Origin: CAZIGM01 sp964538675
GTDB lineage: Bacteria > Bacillota > Bacilli > Tepidibacillales > Tepidibacillaceae
DNA: 43,146 nt
Direction of reading: 5' to 3'
NCBI GenBank assembly: GCA_964538675.1
Contig: CAZIGM010000011.1
Location: forward strand, 1-43,146
Positions 42,371 through 43,146 of this stretch are shown here, in pieces. Both the position numbers and the translations under genes were made by a program. The stretch's first letter is position 1, and every line of letters starts with the position of its first letter. The notes beneath the pieces are model-generated. The model did not search any database, was not told the DNA's origin, and worked only from the letters and a program-made list of their open reading frames with translations.

Positions 42371-43146
42371 CTAAAAGTTTAATGTAGATGTATATTTTTC
42401 GGTATCAAACGTCCACCGATCATCTTTGACTTTCCATACCTTGTAAAATGCATCGAACATTCCTGTGTTCCCCGAAAAATCAATAGTATAGGTAACTCTT
42501 AAGTCTCCTGCGTTAACATCTTGACAAAACGGATTAAACGCCGTCATCCACCACTGAGGCTCTGATGGGTTATAGGATGCTATTAGGTTCCCTTCATTAC
42601 CTTTTAAAGTTAATGTCATTGGCAGCACAAGGTCCGTATCCACAAGCCAATGATCTGTTTCATATCCAAGAACTGAGAGTCTTTTGTATAAACCTAATTC
42701 TGCCCCAGCGCCTAAGTTCAAATAATCTCCTTTCCATGCCCAGAATCTATAATCTTGACTATCATATGAAAACTCGAAAGGTTGTACTTTCATGCTTGTG
42801 GCATAATCAAAGATAATATCGTAAAGATAATTATACCCGCCATATTGCTGTAACGCGTCTTGTCTTGCATGATAAACACCGTTTGAATCTCTAATAAACC
42901 CCGCCGCATAAAACAGACCGCTAAACCACCCCTGTTGAGTTGCATAAATACTGACTGGATTTGCTATTAACCATTCAGCAAGGGTTCTCGTTATGTCTGT
43001 TACATCCGGCCAATCGCTAGATACATTGCCCATTTCGTATATATCCGTAAGTACTGCATTTACATCATTTATCAATTCTAGAATATCTGTTGGTGCATCA
43101 TCCCTTGGGTCATATATAACTGGTACATAGGTTGGTTCATATATTA
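42371..43146 (-). CDS. C-terminal part of a toxin with DUF4474 domain (partial)
   Basis: The frame is open to the window edge (258 residues seen); its 5' part lies outside. The apparent TTG start at 43075 is internal: upstream codons read EPTYVPVIYDPRDDAPTDIL in the same frame. DUF4474 features: GYNYLYDIIFDYATSMKVQP, YRFWAWKGDYLNLGAGAELG, HWLVDTDLVLPMTLTL, EPQWWMTAFNPF. This domain is found at the C-terminus of Rhs and related secreted proteins and is treated as a toxin or effector domain. Base composition is richer in G+C than the neighbouring Rhs remnant, which fits recent acquisition. The DUF5104 lipoprotein follows directly. Confidence 0.75.
   Translation of the reverse strand, partial: IYEPTYVPVIYDPRDDAPTDILELINDVNAVLTDIYEMGNVSSDWPDVTDITRTLAEWLIANPVSIYATQQGWFSGLFYAAGFIRDSNGVYHARQDALQQYGGYNYLYDIIFDYATSMKVQPFEFSYDSQDYRFWAWKGDYLNLGAGAELGLYKRLSVLGYETDHWLVDTDLVLPMTLTLKGNEGNLIASYNPSEPQWWMTAFNPFCQDVNAGDLRVTYTIDFSGNTGMFDAFYKVWKVKDDRWTFDTEKYTSTLNF

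Noticed and set aside
42371..43075. Complete 234-residue gene starting at TTG 43075
   Set aside because: The same frame is open and protein-like to the window edge and no ribosome site precedes the TTG; it is the end of a longer protein.
1..43146. tRNA, rRNA or CRISPR array
   Set aside because: No cloverleaf with conserved TTCRA loop, no rRNA signature and no regularly spaced direct repeats were seen by eye; a covariance search was not possible.

Overview
The window is about 43 kb of AT-rich DNA from a spore-forming, low-GC Firmicute. Sporulation is shown by an uninterrupted sigK and a YjcZ-type micropeptide. A Gram-positive wall is shown by SLH, LysM, CAP and NlpC/P60 proteins, lipoproteins without outer-membrane genes, an Asp23-family protein and an FtsW/RodA-type protein. 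Strong AAGGAGG-like ribosome sites with many GTG and TTG starts fit this. The glycine-betaine transporter with a GbsR-type regulator suggests osmotic stress. The siroheme-type iron-sulfur protein and the copper-amine-oxidase-like wall domain are common in anaerobic clostridia and relatives. I cannot name the genus.

Layout. 1-2.3 kb: small sporulation-type and conserved unknown genes and a lipoprotein. 2.3-9.1 kb: an addBA-like recombination nuclease operon in which both proteins carry an apparent iron-sulfur nuclease domain. 9.4-11.1 kb: small unknown genes and a siroheme/ferredoxin protein. 11.2-14.5 kb: a three-gene ABC-2 exporter operon. 14.6-19.1 kb: a Gly/Pro-rich protein, a YkvA-type membrane protein, an SLH-anchored GH18 protein and a CAP-domain wall protein. 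19.3-22.5 kb: an unknown multispanning protein with a long leader, an MFS exporter and ylbG. 22.6-25.9 kb: a bacterial XPB helicase and its partner. 26-29.9 kb: the opuA-type osmoprotectant operon with a divergent gbsR-type gene. 30-37.2 kb: small genes including one with a LexA-type box, then CBS, LysM-CAP, RodA-like, Asp23, LysM-NlpC and lipoprotein genes, and sigK.

37.8-43.1 kb is the most unusual part: an Rhs/polymorphic-toxin array read leftward. A DUF4474 toxin end, running off the window, is followed by a DUF5104 lipoprotein (probable immunity) and a terminator. Then come a start-less toxin tip with its immunity gene and another terminator. Last comes an N-terminally truncated Rhs core with an unfamiliar glycine-rich tip, interrupted by a -1 shift on an A8 run, and a membrane/GRAM-like candidate immunity gene. 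The organisation looks like successive displacement of toxin tips.

Other notable signals are a DUF1259 gene with no standard start codon, a dispersed intergenic repeat (TAAAGCCGAACTT plus a TTCAGGTGGAGTT hairpin) in at least five copies, divergent gbsR/opu promoters with inverted repeats, and a second homopolymer frameshift in a small gene.
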